Below, one piece after another: positions 25,369 through 34,453 of a DNA stretch of 64,000 nt. This DNA comes from Phycisphaerae bacterium (GTDB taxonomy: Bacteria; Planctomycetota; Phycisphaerae; UBA1845). Position 1 is the stretch's first letter, and every line of letters begins with the position of its first letter. The stretch is from NCBI GenBank assembly GCA_022072505.1, contig JAJVHU010000042.1, positions 1-64,000 on the forward strand, written 5' to 3'. The notes under the pieces were generated by a model. The model made no database searches. It had not been told where the DNA came from and worked only from the letters and a program-made list of their open reading frames with translations. The position numbers and the translations under genes are program-made.

Positions 25369-25830
25369 GTGGATCGCACGCTCATTATTCTGAAACCGGA
25401 TTGCGTGCAGCGCCGCCTGATCGGGCGCGTGTTGCAACGTTTTGAGGACAAAGGGTTAAGCGTCATCGGCCTGAAGCTCATGCGGATCAGCCGCGACCTC
25501 GCCGAGAAGCATTACGCGGTGCATAAGGGCAAGCCCTTTTACCCGCCGCTGATCGACTACATCACGTCGGGACCGGTCGTCGTCCTCGCCCTGGAGGGCC
25601 CGCGCTGCATCGAGATCGCGCGGACCCTGATGGGCAAGACCTTCGGCTACGAAGCCGCGCCAGGCACGATCCGCGGCGACTTCGGCGCGAGCCGGTCGTT
25701 CAACCTCATTCACGGCAGCGACGCGCCCGAGTCCGCGGCGTTCGAGCTGGGATTGTACTTCACGCCGCAGGAGCTGTGCGGCGGGGCGACGGCCGGGGCG
25801 GAGTGGGTTTTTCCGAAGAACGACGTCTGA
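25369..25830 (+). CDS. ndk: Nucleoside diphosphate kinase
   Basis: 153 residues from a GTG at 25369, with AAGGAG 12 bases upstream and no ATG nearby. Moves the terminal phosphate of ATP onto other nucleoside diphosphates through a phosphohistidine. The start RTLIILKPDCVQRRLIGRVL (normally e-R-T-l-x-i-i-K-P-D), the substrate helix and the active-site loop FNLIHGSDAPESAAFEL with catalytic His115 are canonical, and the length is standard. First gene of a likely operon with a cupin (29 bases on) and an RMD1-like gene. A good promoter lies upstream. Confidence 0.96.
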   Translation: MDRTLIILKPDCVQRRLIGRVLQRFEDKGLSVIGLKLMRISRDLAEKHYAVHKGKPFYPPLIDYITSGPVVVLALEGPRCIEIARTLMGKTFGYEAAPGTIRGDFGASRSFNLIHGSDAPESAAFELGLYFTPQELCGGATAGAEWVFPKNDV

Positions 25831-25859
25831 CGCGGATCCGGAAAGGCGGGACGACGGCG

Positions 25860-26213
25860 ATGAAAGTCAAAGCGCTCGGCGATCACGAGCAGAAACCGGT
25901 GCAGATGGACGGCGCGACGCAGACGCGCATGCGCATGCTGGTCGGACCGGAGGACGGCGCAAGAAACTTTCACATGCGCCACTTCGAAGTCGCGCCCGGC
26001 GGGCACACGCCGCATCACAAGCACGACTACGAGCACGAGATCCTGATCCTCAAGGGCGAAGGCGTCGCCCGCGGCGAGCAGGGCGACCGCCCGGTCAAAC
26101 CGGGGGACGTGCTCTTCGTCCCGCCGAACGAGATGCACCAGTTCGTCAACAACTCCCCCGCGCCGCTCGAATTCATCTGCCTCATCCCCGCGCCGATGGA
26201 TTGCTCGCGGTGA
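25860..26213 (+). CDS. Small cupin-domain protein
   Basis: 117 residues. A single cupin barrel: motif 1 reads GGHTPHHKHDYEHEILILKG (metal ligands His53, His55 and Glu60) and motif 2 reads PGDVLFVPPNEMHQFVN (His93). Both metal motifs are complete, so it likely binds a divalent metal. Single-domain cupins of this type include quercetinase-like oxygenases, mannose-6-phosphate isomerase-like enzymes and sensor proteins; sequence alone does not separate them. Lies 29 bases after ndk and 7 bases before the next gene, so transcribed with both. Confidence 0.85.
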   Translation: MKVKALGDHEQKPVQMDGATQTRMRMLVGPEDGARNFHMRHFEVAPGGHTPHHKHDYEHEILILKGEGVARGEQGDRPVKPGDVLFVPPNEMHQFVNNSPAPLEFICLIPAPMDCSR

Positions 26214-26220
26214 CCGGATC

Positions 26221-27357
26221 ATGACCGTCGCCGCGACCAACACACCCGCGCCGCCGACCGGGCAGGTCATCCACCGCGGAACCGCCTACGCACACTTCGC
26301 CTACGACGTCGGGCTGTCGATCCAACTCGACAAGGTCGAGGCGCTGATCTCCGAGAACAAGCAGCGGGAGACGATCCGTCGCACGCGCCGCGCGCCGACT
26401 TACTTCGAATATCAGGCGCCCCCGCTGCGCCTCGTTCAGTCCTGCGACAGCGTGCCCCTCGGGCGCTTCGCCGTCGCGCCGACCGCCGAAATCCTCATGT
26501 ACGACTTCGGCGCCGTCAGCGTGACCTTCACCGTCCCGCTCGACGGCCCCTTCGACGACCTCCGGACGCTGGCCGACGATCTTTACGACAACGCCCATCT
26601 CCTCGAAGGCTCGCAGGCGCTCGTCGAGGCGCTCGCCCGCTCGATCCGCCCGGCGATCGTCAAGCCCGGACCGTCCAACCGCGTCGAGGATTACATGATC
26701 TACCAGATCGAGCGCCTCGAATCCGCCGAATCCCCCGCGGAATTCGTCGGGCGCAACGCCCTCGTCGTCGCCCAGATCCTCCGGGCGGAGCAGGGGCCGC
26801 TGTCCGCGCAGGAGATCGAGGACGCGCTATCCTGCCGGATGTCGTTCAGTCCGGCGGACGTGACGATCATGGACTGGAACGCGGCGATGCTCTTCGACGC
26901 CGAGGCGGACGACGTCCGGGCGGTCCTCGAATTCGCCAACGTCGAACTGCTCGAGATGCGCTTCCTCGACGACCAGCTCGACCGGGCGCTGGACCGCGCG
27001 ACCGAGGCGCTGGGGCGCATGCGCGGCTTCGTCTCGACCGTGCTGCACGGGTCCGCCGCCGACCTGCGCCGGATCGCCGAACTTCAGATCGACGCCGCGC
27101 TCCTCTATGAAAGCGTCAACAACGCCCTGAAATTGATGGGCGATCCTTACCTCGCCCGCGTCTCGCGCCTCGCCTCCCAGCGCTTCCACCTCAACGACTG
27201 GGACGCCAGCATCCTCCGCAAGCTGCAGACGATCGAGAGCGTCTACCAGAAGATCGCCGACCGTGAAGGCACGCGCCGGATGGAGCTGCTGGAGTGGATC
27301 ATCATCGCCCTCATCGCCGTGTCGATCCTCCTCCCGCTGGCCGGCGGGAAAAAGTGA
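26221..27357 (+). CDS. RMD1/DUF155-like membrane-tail protein
   Basis: 378 residues. Start: 7 bases after the cupin stop. The first half contains EILMYDFGAVSVTFTVPLDG, matching the F-d-Y-G-v-V-v-f-W segment of the RMD1/SIF2 (DUF155) family, and the end RRMELLEWIIIALIAVSILLPLAGG is a single membrane helix preceded by basic residues, also typical of that family (residues about 355-373). Between them is a helical stretch (residues about 160-350) predicted to be coiled. Family members are best known as mitochondrial or fungal meiosis-linked proteins; bacterial relatives are of unknown function. The identification rests on motif resemblance and tail topology, not a search. Confidence 0.62.
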   Translation: MTVAATNTPAPPTGQVIHRGTAYAHFAYDVGLSIQLDKVEALISENKQRETIRRTRRAPTYFEYQAPPLRLVQSCDSVPLGRFAVAPTAEILMYDFGAVSVTFTVPLDGPFDDLRTLADDLYDNAHLLEGSQALVEALARSIRPAIVKPGPSNRVEDYMIYQIERLESAESPAEFVGRNALVVAQILRAEQGPLSAQEIEDALSCRMSFSPADVTIMDWNAAMLFDAEADDVRAVLEFANVELLEMRFLDDQLDRALDRATEALGRMRGFVSTVLHGSAADLRRIAELQIDAALLYESVNNALKLMGDPYLARVSRLASQRFHLNDWDASILRKLQTIESVYQKIADREGTRRMELLEWIIIALIAVSILLPLAGGKK

Positions 27358-27473
27358 CCGACCGGCCCTTCAGCATCGTTGAGGTGCGTCCCGGGACGTG
27401 CGGAAGCCTCCGCTCCGCACGGACGCTCCCGGTCCCGATCGACCCCCCGTTGTACGATCGCCCGAGGAGTCGG

Positions 27474-30446
27474 TTACGGCGAAGCCTTCAGCAGCCCCGC
27501 CGCCGCCGACGACGGATCACGCTTCACCGCCTCTTGCGCGAAGCGCGTCGCCTCCTCCGTCAGTCCCAGCTTCTGCGCCGCCAGCGCCGCGTCCGTCCAG
27601 GGCTTCGCCGCATCCGGGGCGAGTCGCGTCAGCATGCGCAACTCGGTCAGCGCCTCAGCCGTGCGGCCCTCGAGCAGATGAAGCTCCGCCAGCTCCGTGT
27701 GTAACGCGATCGAAAACGGGTCCGCGAAGATGGCTCGCCGGTACCAGTGCAGCGCCTCGCCGAACTGCTGTTTTCCGCGGAAAATCCGCGCGATTTGCGC
27801 GGGCACATCGGCGTCGTGCTCGGAGTGCGCCGCCAGCTCCAGCAATTGACCCAGCGCCGCTTCCCGGTCCCCGCGCTTCAGGTAGATCGCCGCCAGACCT
27901 CCGGGCGCAGCCGGGTCGATCGGGCAGACGCGCCGAAGCGTCCTGAAGTACGCCTCCGCCCGATCGAGATCTCCTCGGCGCACGGCCATCTGACCCAGGT
28001 GGCGGTTCGCCGCGACATGATCCTGCTTCACCGCGACGACGCGTTCGAGCAGCCCGCGAGCCTCGGTCTCAAGTTCCTGCCGTCGTTGCGGCGACGGCTC
28101 CCGTTCCGCCAGTTCCCCGAGGATGACGCCCAGCGTTTCCAACGCTCGGATTTCACCGGCGTCCTTGTCCAGCGCTTTCCGCGCCGCCGCGATCGCCTCC
28201 TCGACGTTGCCTTCCTCGTGCTCCGCCTTCGCCAGGCGCCCGAGAACGCCTGCGTCGTCTCCCGGAACCAGCGCCAGCGTCCGCAGAAGGGTCAATCCCT
28301 CCGGCGGCGTCAGGTCGAAGCACCAACCCTCCGCCTGCTTCCGCGCCCACGCCCGAAAGTCCTGATCGAACGCCTTGACCTCGATCTTCAGAATCTCTCT
28401 GAACGCCTGTTCCTGCGTCTTGCCGACCTTGTACGCCGCCAGAAGCCTCTCGATCACGTCGTATCCGAAGCGCTCGATGATGTACTCGCACATCCACTCA
28501 CTCTGGGCGTACGCCATCTGGCGGTCGGTCGCCCGCCGCGGACGCATGAATCCCCAGTTGATCGACTCGAGCGTGAAGAGGCGATCGTGTCGGATCGCGC
28601 CGGCCAGCAACAGGCACCACGAGAAGCTGCGCGGCGTGTCCTCCTGAAGCACCGCCAACCCCTCGGTGAACCAGTGCGGAATGCGGTTCTCGGTGGCCGC
28701 CAGCGTCACGGTGTGCGTGAACTCGTGTTTGAGCACGTTGGCGATGTCATACGGACCGGCCAGCTTCACGTCGGCGCGCGGCGACGACAGGGCGATCACC
28801 CTCCCCGTGCATGCCCCCACCGTGAAAATCCACGGCTTCCCCGTGATCCGCACCGCGAAGGCCTGCGACGTCGGATACACCTCGATGATCGTCTTCTCCT
28901 GCAGCGTCACGCCGTAGTCGCCGCAGACCTGGGGGTGGATCTCCTCCAGATACGCGCCCAGGTAAGGCCCCAGCCCCGGGTCGGTTCGGTCGTCGTAGCG
29001 GATGATGAAGTGCTCCGTCTCGTACCGCGCGAACGCCTGAAGCGAATCCAGCAGCTCCAGGGTGTTGAACGTCCGCTGATTGAACGAGTCCAGCGCCCAG
29101 GCGCCGTCCAGCGCCGTCTTCGCCCGGTCGTCGTACCCCCACTGCATGTACATCAGGCCCAGTTCGGTGCGCGGATTCGGATCCGACGGGTCGAACTCGA
29201 TCGCCTTCAGGTAATGTTTCTCGGACTCCGCGTACGCCCGGATGCCCGACAGCGCGTCGCCCAGCGTCCGATGCAGAAACGCACATCGCGGGTTGACCTT
29301 CTCAACGCGCGCGATCGCCGCGTCCCGGGCGGCGTGATCCAGCTTGCAGGCGTTCGCCGCCGCGATCAAGGACAACGCCGTCACGTCGCGCTCGTTCAAG
29401 GTCAGCGCCTCGTTCGCCGCCGCGATCGCGTCGTCGTAACGTCGCTCGAGGATGCGGCACTTCGCCAGCAGATGCCTCGCGGCCGGAAACTCGGGGTTCG
29501 TCTCCTGCGCCAGGCGCACGCGCCGCTCCACCTCCTCAAAGCGCCAATCCTCCAGCGCGACCTCGCCCAGCCCGACGTGCGCCTCGGCCAGCTTGCCGTT
29601 GATCCGCAGCGCCGCCTGATAATCCCCCGCGGAACCGTCCGTCTCGTCGTTGTTGTACTTCGACCGCAGCAACTCCGCCGCCGCGATCCGCGCCGGCCAG
29701 TACGACCGGTCCACCCGCTCGTACGCCGCCTGATAAAAATGAACCAGCACGTGCTTCGTCCGTCGCGCCACGTCCGTCTCGTTCAGCACCGTCGAACGAT
29801 GAAACCCGATCCCGGTCAGCGTCAGCCACTCCGCGTCCGCCGGAAGCTCGGCCCGCTCCGTCACCGTCCGGTCGAACCACCGGTAGGCCTCGACGGCCTC
29901 GTCGCGCTTGCCCGTCAGCTCCAGCAGGCGCGCCAGCGCAAGACGCGGTCCGGGCGCTTTTCCGTCGCGTGATACGGCCCGCCGCGCGTGCTCGATCGCC
30001 CCCTCGTGCTCGCCCAGAACCGTCAGAACCTCCGCAAAAGCGACATCCCACGCCGTCGCGTCGCGCGCCGCCGCGTCCAGGCTCTCCAACCGCTCGCGCG
30101 CTTCCCGGTATTGCCCGGTCTCGGTCAGCACGGCGCACAACCCCAGGGTCGCCGACAACACTTCCCCCGGCGCGCCGGCCGCCGCGAGCAGCTTTTCGTA
30201 CGCCTCCAGTGCCCGGTCGTAATAACCCTCGATGCGCAGCTCGCGGGCCTGAGCGAGCGTCGGCGCCGGAATCTCAGTCTGTTGCGCGGGTGCGGGCGGA
30301 GACTCGACGGAAGGCGAGGCGTCAGGCGGCGGCTGAGCGTCCTCCGACTGCCGCGCGAATACCCGGGGTGGCGCGACCAGCTCCAGCAAGAGAAGCAATC
30401 CCGCGGATTCCGCAGCCCATCGACGCCGACGTCCGACCGCTCTCAC
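27474..30446 (-). CDS. Exported TPR protein with a gluzincin-type (HEFTH) domain
   Basis: 990 residues from a GTG at 30446 with AAGGAG eight bases upstream. A signal-like N-terminus (GLLLLLELVAPPRVFA) precedes a Pro-rich linker. Then come TPR repeats (ILTELGEHEGAIEHARRAV-like units) covering residues about 65-475. A central domain, about 490-690, carries the zinc-site signature LKHEFTHTVTLAATENRIPHWFTEGLAV: His574, His578 and a downstream Glu595 in the E-G-x-A position match the peptidase MA-like family. TPR repeats resume to the end. Likely a periplasmic peptidase or peptidase-derived scaffold; activity is inferred, not shown. Two more TPR genes lie upstream, same strand. Confidence 0.8.
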   Translation of the reverse strand: MRAVGRRRRWAAESAGLLLLLELVAPPRVFARQSEDAQPPPDASPSVESPPAPAQQTEIPAPTLAQARELRIEGYYDRALEAYEKLLAAAGAPGEVLSATLGLCAVLTETGQYREARERLESLDAAARDATAWDVAFAEVLTVLGEHEGAIEHARRAVSRDGKAPGPRLALARLLELTGKRDEAVEAYRWFDRTVTERAELPADAEWLTLTGIGFHRSTVLNETDVARRTKHVLVHFYQAAYERVDRSYWPARIAAAELLRSKYNNDETDGSAGDYQAALRINGKLAEAHVGLGEVALEDWRFEEVERRVRLAQETNPEFPAARHLLAKCRILERRYDDAIAAANEALTLNERDVTALSLIAAANACKLDHAARDAAIARVEKVNPRCAFLHRTLGDALSGIRAYAESEKHYLKAIEFDPSDPNPRTELGLMYMQWGYDDRAKTALDGAWALDSFNQRTFNTLELLDSLQAFARYETEHFIIRYDDRTDPGLGPYLGAYLEEIHPQVCGDYGVTLQEKTIIEVYPTSQAFAVRITGKPWIFTVGACTGRVIALSSPRADVKLAGPYDIANVLKHEFTHTVTLAATENRIPHWFTEGLAVLQEDTPRSFSWCLLLAGAIRHDRLFTLESINWGFMRPRRATDRQMAYAQSEWMCEYIIERFGYDVIERLLAAYKVGKTQEQAFREILKIEVKAFDQDFRAWARKQAEGWCFDLTPPEGLTLLRTLALVPGDDAGVLGRLAKAEHEEGNVEEAIAAARKALDKDAGEIRALETLGVILGELAEREPSPQRRQELETEARGLLERVVAVKQDHVAANRHLGQMAVRRGDLDRAEAYFRTLRRVCPIDPAAPGGLAAIYLKRGDREAALGQLLELAAHSEHDADVPAQIARIFRGKQQFGEALHWYRRAIFADPFSIALHTELAELHLLEGRTAEALTELRMLTRLAPDAAKPWTDAALAAQKLGLTEEATRFAQEAVKRDPSSAAAGLLKASP

Positions 30447-30591
30447 TGAAATCGCTCCTTCAAACTCACGTTCCGCGCCCCCGACCGGCGACGAACGTCG
30501 TTTGCTGATTATACGGTGTCCGCCGACGGGCGCGCGATGACGCGCGTTTCCCCGTGAATCCGTCCGCGAGCGCACATCCGGGAAGCGGCAG

Positions 30592-32283
30592 TTACCCGTG
30601 GGACGGCCCGACCGACGTTCGCGCCGGCAGCGCCATCAGCGTCTCCCACACCGCCGTCGCCCGGTCGATCAAACCCATGTTCTGCAGCGCGAGCGCCAGA
30701 TGCGCGTGAAACTCCACCTCGTCCGGACACAAATCGCACGCCCGCTGGAAATGCTCGACCGCCGAGGCAAACCGATTTCGATCCGAGAACAACAGCCCCA
30801 GGTGATAATGAAGGTGAATCTCGTCCGGCGCGGCCCGCAGCGCCTCTTGAAACATCTCCTCCGCCTCGTCATCCGCGCCTCGTTCACGCAGCGCAAGCCC
30901 GAGCCGGTTCAACGCCTTGACGTAACGGGGGTTGATCGCCAGCGCGGCGCGGAACGCCTCGATCGCTCCGTCCGGATCGCCCAACTGACGCCGCAGTACC
31001 CCGAGGCGGTAATGAAGGTCCGCATGATCCGGGTGTTCATTCAGTTCCTGCTCCAGCCGCTCGGCCTGCGCGCGGATGACGGGCTCGACCATCCTGAGGC
31101 TTTCCGGTTCCCCCTGCGCCGCGAGGTCCGTCGAGGCGCCGAGCAGTCCGGTCGACGCCAGGTGCGCCTCGCGCTCCCTCGCGGCCGCCACCTTGAGCTG
31201 CAATCGCGCGATCTGACTGAACAAGGCGTCGCTGCTGGGCTCGGCCGCCGCCGCGCTTTGCAGGCTCGACTCCGCCTCGGACGCCCGCCCCAGCGCCATC
31301 TGGCAGACCCCCAGCCCCAGCAGCGCATGCACCGTCTGATCGTTCACCTCCAGCGCCCGTCCGAACCACCGCGCCGCTTCGGCGCACTCCCCCCGGTGCA
31401 GGTACACCGTCCCGATCTTCACCGCCACTTCCATGTGATCCGGGTTCAGCGTCCACGCCTCCAGGTATTCACACAGCGCGCGGTCGTGCTGCTCCAACTG
31501 ATGCAGCAGATCCCCGAGCCTCACGTGAAGATCCGCCTTGTCCGGATGCTGGTGCGACAGATCCTCGAGAATCCCCGCCGCCTTCCCGAAATCGCCGCGC
31601 TCCTCGTACATCGCCGCGAGGTCGTCCGCGGGATCCCAGCGGCCCGGATCCAGGGACACGACATACTCGTACTTTCGCACCGCGTCCGCATACCGCTCCG
31701 CGCGCGCGTAAAGCGCCGCAAGACTCAGCGCGGCGGGAAGATCCCCCGGCTCGCTCCAGCAGAGATACTCGTAATGATGGATCGCCGTCGCGGCGTCGTC
31801 GGCATGCATCGCCATCGCGGCCAGCCGCTCATGCGCGTTGCGCTGCTCCGGGGCGATCTCCACCACCTCCTCGTAGGCCGCGATCGCGTCGTCGATCGCC
31901 TCGGTGCGCTCGCAGCAGTACCCGATCCCGAAAAGAAGCGCCGCGTCGTCCGGCGCCAGCGCCCGGGCTTCACGCAGCGGCTCCAGCGCCTCCTTCGTCC
32001 GCCCCTGTCCGTCCAGGGCGCACGCCAGCCCGACTCGCGCCGCCGGGTTCTCCGGCGCGGCGGCGCAAAGCGCCCGGTACAGCGCCTCCGCCCGGGCGTA
32101 CGCGCGATCCGCCAGCCGGCGGTCCGCCAGCGCCTTCAGGATCGCGAGGTCGGACGAATCACGCTGGTGCGCCTCCTCCAGCTCGCACGTGAAGCGCGCG
32201 TCCCCGTCTCCGAGCATCGGCTGAAACGCCGCGCTCAATTCCGGAATCAACCCCCGACCCAGGATTTCAAGAAGAGACGACAT
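30592..32283 (-). CDS. TPR-repeat protein, cytoplasmic
   Basis: 563 residues, no signal peptide or membrane segment. Nearly the whole chain is tetratricopeptide repeats, for example NPAARVGLACALDGQGRTKEALEPL, KADLHVRLGDLLHQLEQHDRAL and ADLHYRLGVLRRQLGDPDGAIEAFRAAL, each with the W/L-G-Y-A-P pattern of about 34 residues. Such proteins form peptide-binding superhelices. No enzymatic domain is attached. It starts 11 bases after the next TPR gene ends, so the pair is co-transcribed and probably partners. Confidence 0.85.
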   Translation of the reverse strand: MSSLLEILGRGLIPELSAAFQPMLGDGDARFTCELEEAHQRDSSDLAILKALADRRLADRAYARAEALYRALCAAAPENPAARVGLACALDGQGRTKEALEPLREARALAPDDAALLFGIGYCCERTEAIDDAIAAYEEVVEIAPEQRNAHERLAAMAMHADDAATAIHHYEYLCWSEPGDLPAALSLAALYARAERYADAVRKYEYVVSLDPGRWDPADDLAAMYEERGDFGKAAGILEDLSHQHPDKADLHVRLGDLLHQLEQHDRALCEYLEAWTLNPDHMEVAVKIGTVYLHRGECAEAARWFGRALEVNDQTVHALLGLGVCQMALGRASEAESSLQSAAAAEPSSDALFSQIARLQLKVAAAREREAHLASTGLLGASTDLAAQGEPESLRMVEPVIRAQAERLEQELNEHPDHADLHYRLGVLRRQLGDPDGAIEAFRAALAINPRYVKALNRLGLALRERGADDEAEEMFQEALRAAPDEIHLHYHLGLLFSDRNRFASAVEHFQRACDLCPDEVEFHAHLALALQNMGLIDRATAVWETLMALPARTSVGPSHG

Positions 32284-32294
32284 GCACGCCCGGA

Positions 32295-33548
32295 TCAGTC
32301 TCCCGCCGCTCCCGCCTCCGCCAGCGCCGCAAGCCCCGCCAGCGAGTCCGCGTCGTCGGGCTTCAACGCCAGCGCGCGGCGGTAGGCGCTTCTCGCCTGA
32401 AGCGTCCGGCCCCGCTCCCGGTGCAACTCGCCCAGATCGCGGTACACGTCCGGGTACTCGAACCCCGCGCGGACGACCCTCTCAAGCCGGTCCACCGCCT
32501 CCTCCCAGCGCCGCGCCGAGCGATACCACCGCGCCAGGTCGATCAGCGCCCGCGTGTGCCGGGAATCCAGCGCAACCGCACGCTCACCCGCCGCGATCGC
32601 CTCGTCAGCCCGCCCCAGCCGACTCAGCACCCGACCCAGGTGGTAGTGCAGGTCCGCATGATCCGGACGACGCCCCAGCGCCTCCCGCAGCGCCGTCATC
32701 AGCAGCGCATAAACCCGCTCATCCGCGGAGGACGCCGGAATCGAAAGCATCGCATCCACGAATTCCGGATCCCGCTCGACCATCCTGGTCAGAGCCTCGA
32801 TCTCCTCACCGTCCTCAGCGACGTCCGTCACCGGGTACGCCGGCGTCATCCGCACCGCCGCGCCCTGCGATCGCGCCGCCTGAAACGCCTGCGCCAGCAG
32901 CAGCGCGATCCTCGCGTCGTGACGATGAATGCGCTGAGCCCGCTGCAGGCTGCGCACCGCGTCGGCGCTGCGCCCCGACGCCCCCTGACACATCGCCAGG
33001 TTCACCCAGGCCTCCACCCGGCCGCGGTCCAGCGTGACCGCCTGCGTGAAGCGGACTTCCGCCTCCTCATACTCTTCGCGCGACGCCAGCATCAACCCGA
33101 GCTGGTGCTGAAGCTCGGCGTCCTCCGGGGCTTCAGCGACGCCCTCGCGCAGCGTCCGCAGCGCGTCCGCCCCCCGACCGTCCCGCTGCTGCAACCACGC
33201 CAGCCGGACCCGCGCCGACGTCCGCGCGTGCGCCGCCGACGCAGCTCCGACCGCCTCCGGCCGCTCCTCCCGGTACGCCGACACAAGGCACTCCGCGGCG
33301 GATCGTTCCCGCGGCGCAACGCTCATCGCTTCACGCAGGCATCGCTCCGCTGCGTCGATCTGCCCGGCGTTCAGCAGGCATACCCCCCGCCGCACCAGAT
33401 CCTGCGCCCGGTACAGATTCTGAAGGCGCATCAACGCCCGGATCGGCGAAGACGCCTCCCCCCCTCCCTCGCGGGTTTCCTGACACGCCGAATCCGCGCC
33501 TCCGAACGACCTCGGTTCCAGCGCCGGTTTCGATAGTGAAGACGCCAT
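32295..33548 (-). CDS. TPR-repeat protein
   Basis: 417 residues from the ATG at 33548 (GGGAGG upstream; the preceding GTG at 33551 is a weaker alternative). TPR units include RRGVCLLNAGQIDAAERCLREAM, LQHQLGLMLASREEYEEAEVRF, ADLHYHLGRVLSRLGRADEAIAAGERAV and RDLGELHRERGRTLQARSAYRRAL. A non-repeat linker (residues about 215-260) separates two TPR blocks. No signal peptide. First gene of a two-gene unit with the 563-residue TPR protein; the gluzincin TPR gene follows 145 bases later. Confidence 0.85.
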   Translation of the reverse strand: MASSLSKPALEPRSFGGADSACQETREGGGEASSPIRALMRLQNLYRAQDLVRRGVCLLNAGQIDAAERCLREAMSVAPRERSAAECLVSAYREERPEAVGAASAAHARTSARVRLAWLQQRDGRGADALRTLREGVAEAPEDAELQHQLGLMLASREEYEEAEVRFTQAVTLDRGRVEAWVNLAMCQGASGRSADAVRSLQRAQRIHRHDARIALLLAQAFQAARSQGAAVRMTPAYPVTDVAEDGEEIEALTRMVERDPEFVDAMLSIPASSADERVYALLMTALREALGRRPDHADLHYHLGRVLSRLGRADEAIAAGERAVALDSRHTRALIDLARWYRSARRWEEAVDRLERVVRAGFEYPDVYRDLGELHRERGRTLQARSAYRRALALKPDDADSLAGLAALAEAGAAGD

Positions 33549-33796
33549 CACAGGCCTCCCTTCCGACCGGCCCGCGCGCAGCGCGGCCGGTCACTTCTCT
33601 ATCGAGAGTTTTCCGGTCCGGCTTAGCGCTGCGACGTGGCCGAAGGACGCCCGGTACGGGGCGATGCGCGGTCTCCCGCCTCGACACGCACCGCATCCAC
33701 CGCGATTTCCGGGGACTTTCGCCGTCGTTGACGCTACAATGAGGAGGGTTATCGGAGGTCCGTCGGCGCCGAGACGCGCCGGGTGAGGCGACAATC

Positions 33797-34126
33797 ATGT
33801 TGCAATGTGAGAATTGCGAGTACTTCAGCCGTGACGGCAGGGGCCGGCCCGTCCTGGCGTGCGACCCCTTCGGCGCCATCAAGGAACCGGAATGCCTGTT
33901 GAAGTGGCAGTTCCTGCGCCTCGATCAGTTGCACCGCAGTTACGAGGCCCTCCTCGACCTGCACCGCAGGCTCGCGCCGCTCCAGGAACGCATGATGAAA
34001 CACATGGAGCGCGAACTCGACGAGGCCGATCAGGCCGACACCTGGAAGCGCTCCGCGGAGGACGAGAAAGAACCCAACGACAACGAGGAAGACAACGATC
34101 GCGATGGCGCGCGACCCTGGCGCTGA
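33797..34126 (+). CDS. Small Cys-containing protein of unknown function
   Basis: 109 residues. Four cysteines are spaced C4-x2-C7-x14-C22-x10-C33 (MLQCENCEYFSRDGRGRP and then LACDPFGAIKEPEC), which could hold zinc or an iron-sulfur centre. A helical middle (LLDLHRRLAPLQERMMKHMERELDEAD) is followed by an acidic, low-complexity tail. No family is recognised. A TACAAT hexamer at 33735-33740 could be its -10 element. Divergent from the TPR unit and followed by a MITE. Confidence 0.65.
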   Translation: MLQCENCEYFSRDGRGRPVLACDPFGAIKEPECLLKWQFLRLDQLHRSYEALLDLHRRLAPLQERMMKHMERELDEADQADTWKRSAEDEKEPNDNEEDNDRDGARPWR

Positions 34127-34155
34127 CGCCGCGCCCCGCAACCGGGCGGCGCCCG

Positions 34156-34260
34156 TAACAGTCCGTTGAAAAAGGGTAACGCCTCCCTCCGGGAGGCGAA
34201 TTTCTCCGGCAAAAACCGGTATCACGAAAGCCGATCGCGAGTTCTTCAACAGGCGGGTAA
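34156..34260. mobile_element. MITE-like element, copy 2 (about 105 bp)
   Basis: Inverted relative to the element at 3914-4020. Left end GTAACAGTCCGTTGAA and right end the complement of TTACCCGCCTGTTGAA; the inner ends (CCGTTGAA and CCTGTTGAAGAACTCGC) are best conserved, along with GAAAGCCGATCGCGAGTTCTT and the CCTCCGGGAGG hairpin. It lies in the gap after the small Cys protein. Outer bases are more degraded than in copy 1, so this copy is probably older. Confidence 0.65.
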
Positions 34261-34399
34261 GGAAGCGCCTCCCTTCCCACATCATTTCTGACGGTTTTGA
34301 CGTCGCCTTCGCGCCCGGCGCGACCTTCAATCCTCGGGAACCTTCGCGCCGGATCGGCGGCGGCGGCTTCGGGGAGTTGACGCTCGACCGATCAGGAAC

Positions 34400-34430
34400 C
34401 CGCGCTCCGGAGAGGCGTTCCGGAGCGCGG
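34400..34430 (-). terminator. Hairpin after the 34454-35419 gene
   Basis: CCGCGCTCCGG, a 9-base loop, and the exact complement CCGGAGCGCGG. It lies 24 bases past the stop codon of the minus-strand exported protein. There is no T-run. Confidence 0.45.
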
Positions 34431-34453
34431 CGTTCCGCCGATCGATGCAGCGA

